Assembly: GCA_964019165.1 (NCBI GenBank)
Contig: OZ025274.1
Span: 8,800,407 to 8,864,406 of the forward strand
Direction of reading: 5' to 3'
Length of the DNA stretch: 64,000 nucleotides
From: Mastigias papua
Taxonomy: Eukaryota > Cnidaria > Scyphozoa > Rhizostomeae > Mastigiidae
The notes below the pieces were generated by a model. That model was not told the origin of the DNA and ran no database searches. It was given only the letters and a program-made list of their open reading frames with translations. Within the stretch, counting starts at the first letter, position 1, and every line of letters starts with the position of its first letter. Positions 63,714 through 64,000 of the stretch are shown piece after piece. The position numbers and the translations under genes were made by a program.

Positions 63714-64000
63714 CAGCAATAACGACAGATCTGATTGTCATATGATATTATAAATGCTAGATTCACTGCAGGAATATGCTTAGATTATGTTTTGGAGCTA
63801 TTACACACGTACTTATAGTGATTGTAGGCCTTGCATAGTACTGTCAGTTTTGCGACATGTAAAGCACTGTAAAGATGTATATAGTGTAAAAACAAAGACT
63901 AAGGTTAAGTTGAGTAGGAAACATTGGCTAAACTACTGGCATCGGTGTAACCATAGATGTAAAAGACGTTTAGTGTATGAGATTGACGCACTTCCACTCA

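Larger units (their letters stand above)
23711..64000 (+). repeat. Core array of the 371-bp satellite, about 108 monomers, head to tail
   Basis: One phase begins at attatgttttggagctat and repeats every 371 bp. From 26313 to 63044 is 36731 bp, 99 monomers with a net drift of 2 bp. Each unit holds, in order, cacacgtacttatagtgatt, gtcagttttgcgacatg, ctgtatatagtgtaaaa, ggctaaactactgg, catcggtgtaacc, gtaaaagacgtttag, catacaacagtatatgcaca, ggcattgcttgtgatgggc, tctgacaatacagcaat and gtcatatgatattataaatg, with ctgcag near the unit end in most copies. No transposon interrupts it. The right end runs off the window. Confidence 0.97.

Noticed and set aside
23711..64000. CRISPR-like or gene-family interpretation of the regular array
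   Set aside because: Whole 371-bp units repeat with no unique spacers, units are head to tail without gaps, and frames break between units.
23711..64000. CENP-B box or Pol III A/B boxes in the monomer
   Set aside because: No CGGG-containing CENP-B-like 17-mer is present; ggctaaactactgg only loosely resembles an A box and no B box follows.

Overview
The window looks like nuclear DNA of an invertebrate animal. It is AT-rich, dominated by tandem satellite DNA, and carries non-LTR retrotransposons with long (TAA)n, (AAT)n and (GAT)n tracts. The style of the LINEs (APE endonuclease/RT elements ending in a C-x-C-x2-C tail, plus REL-endonuclease elements) resembles what I know from cnidarians, but no host gene fixes the organism, so that is a weak inference. 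No bacterial or phage gene, CRISPR array or RNA gene was found.

Layout. (1) 1-6030: AT-rich non-satellite DNA holding several small inverted-repeat elements. These include a hAT-like MITE at 2913-3172 with a near-perfect 8-bp target duplication, two palindromic elements, and a diverged inverted-repeat pair that brackets 1-2441. One weak two-exon gene candidate lies at 5500-5948. (2) 6030-9391: about nine diverged satellite monomers on the MINUS strand. (3) 9401-11292: the same satellite on the PLUS strand as monomers of about 380 bp. The two arms meet head to head near 9.40 kb at nearly the same monomer phase. (4) 11293-21086: a stack of nested retroelements in the satellite edge. It has a dead minus-strand CR1/Jockey-like LINE (11293-15270), itself invaded by a truncated plus-strand LINE with a 213-bp (GAT)n tail, then a satellite stub (15271-15340). 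Next comes a truncated plus-strand LINE (15341-16254) whose (TAA)n tail hosts a truncated minus-strand REL element and then a near full-length Dong/R4-like REL element (17249-21072). That last element has an uninterrupted 1144-codon ORF, but its RT catalytic site reads F-M-D-H instead of F-M-D-D. (5) 21087-23710: older plus-strand satellite with 366-380 bp spacing, including a recently duplicated 746-bp dimer. (6) 23711-64000: the homogeneous core, about 108 monomers of 371 bp in strict register (net drift of about 2 bp over 99 monomers). It has many multimeric duplications (2-, 3-, 5-, 6-, 7- and 8-mers) and no transposon insertion.

How it fits together. This reads as the edge of a large satellite array. 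Diverged, inverted and transposon-riddled monomers lie outside, and young, homogenised, higher-order monomers lie inside. That age gradient is typical of centromeric or pericentromeric satellites, though nothing in the sequence proves centromere function. A 9-bp segment present in both edge arms is missing in the core, which suggests the 371-bp core monomer derives from an edge-like ancestor.

The many 109-codon ORFs are one phase of the satellite monomer. Because 371 is not a multiple of 3, because variation between monomers is largely amino-acid changing, and because many monomers carry a stop at one site, I treat them as non-coding by default and flag the question in the findings.
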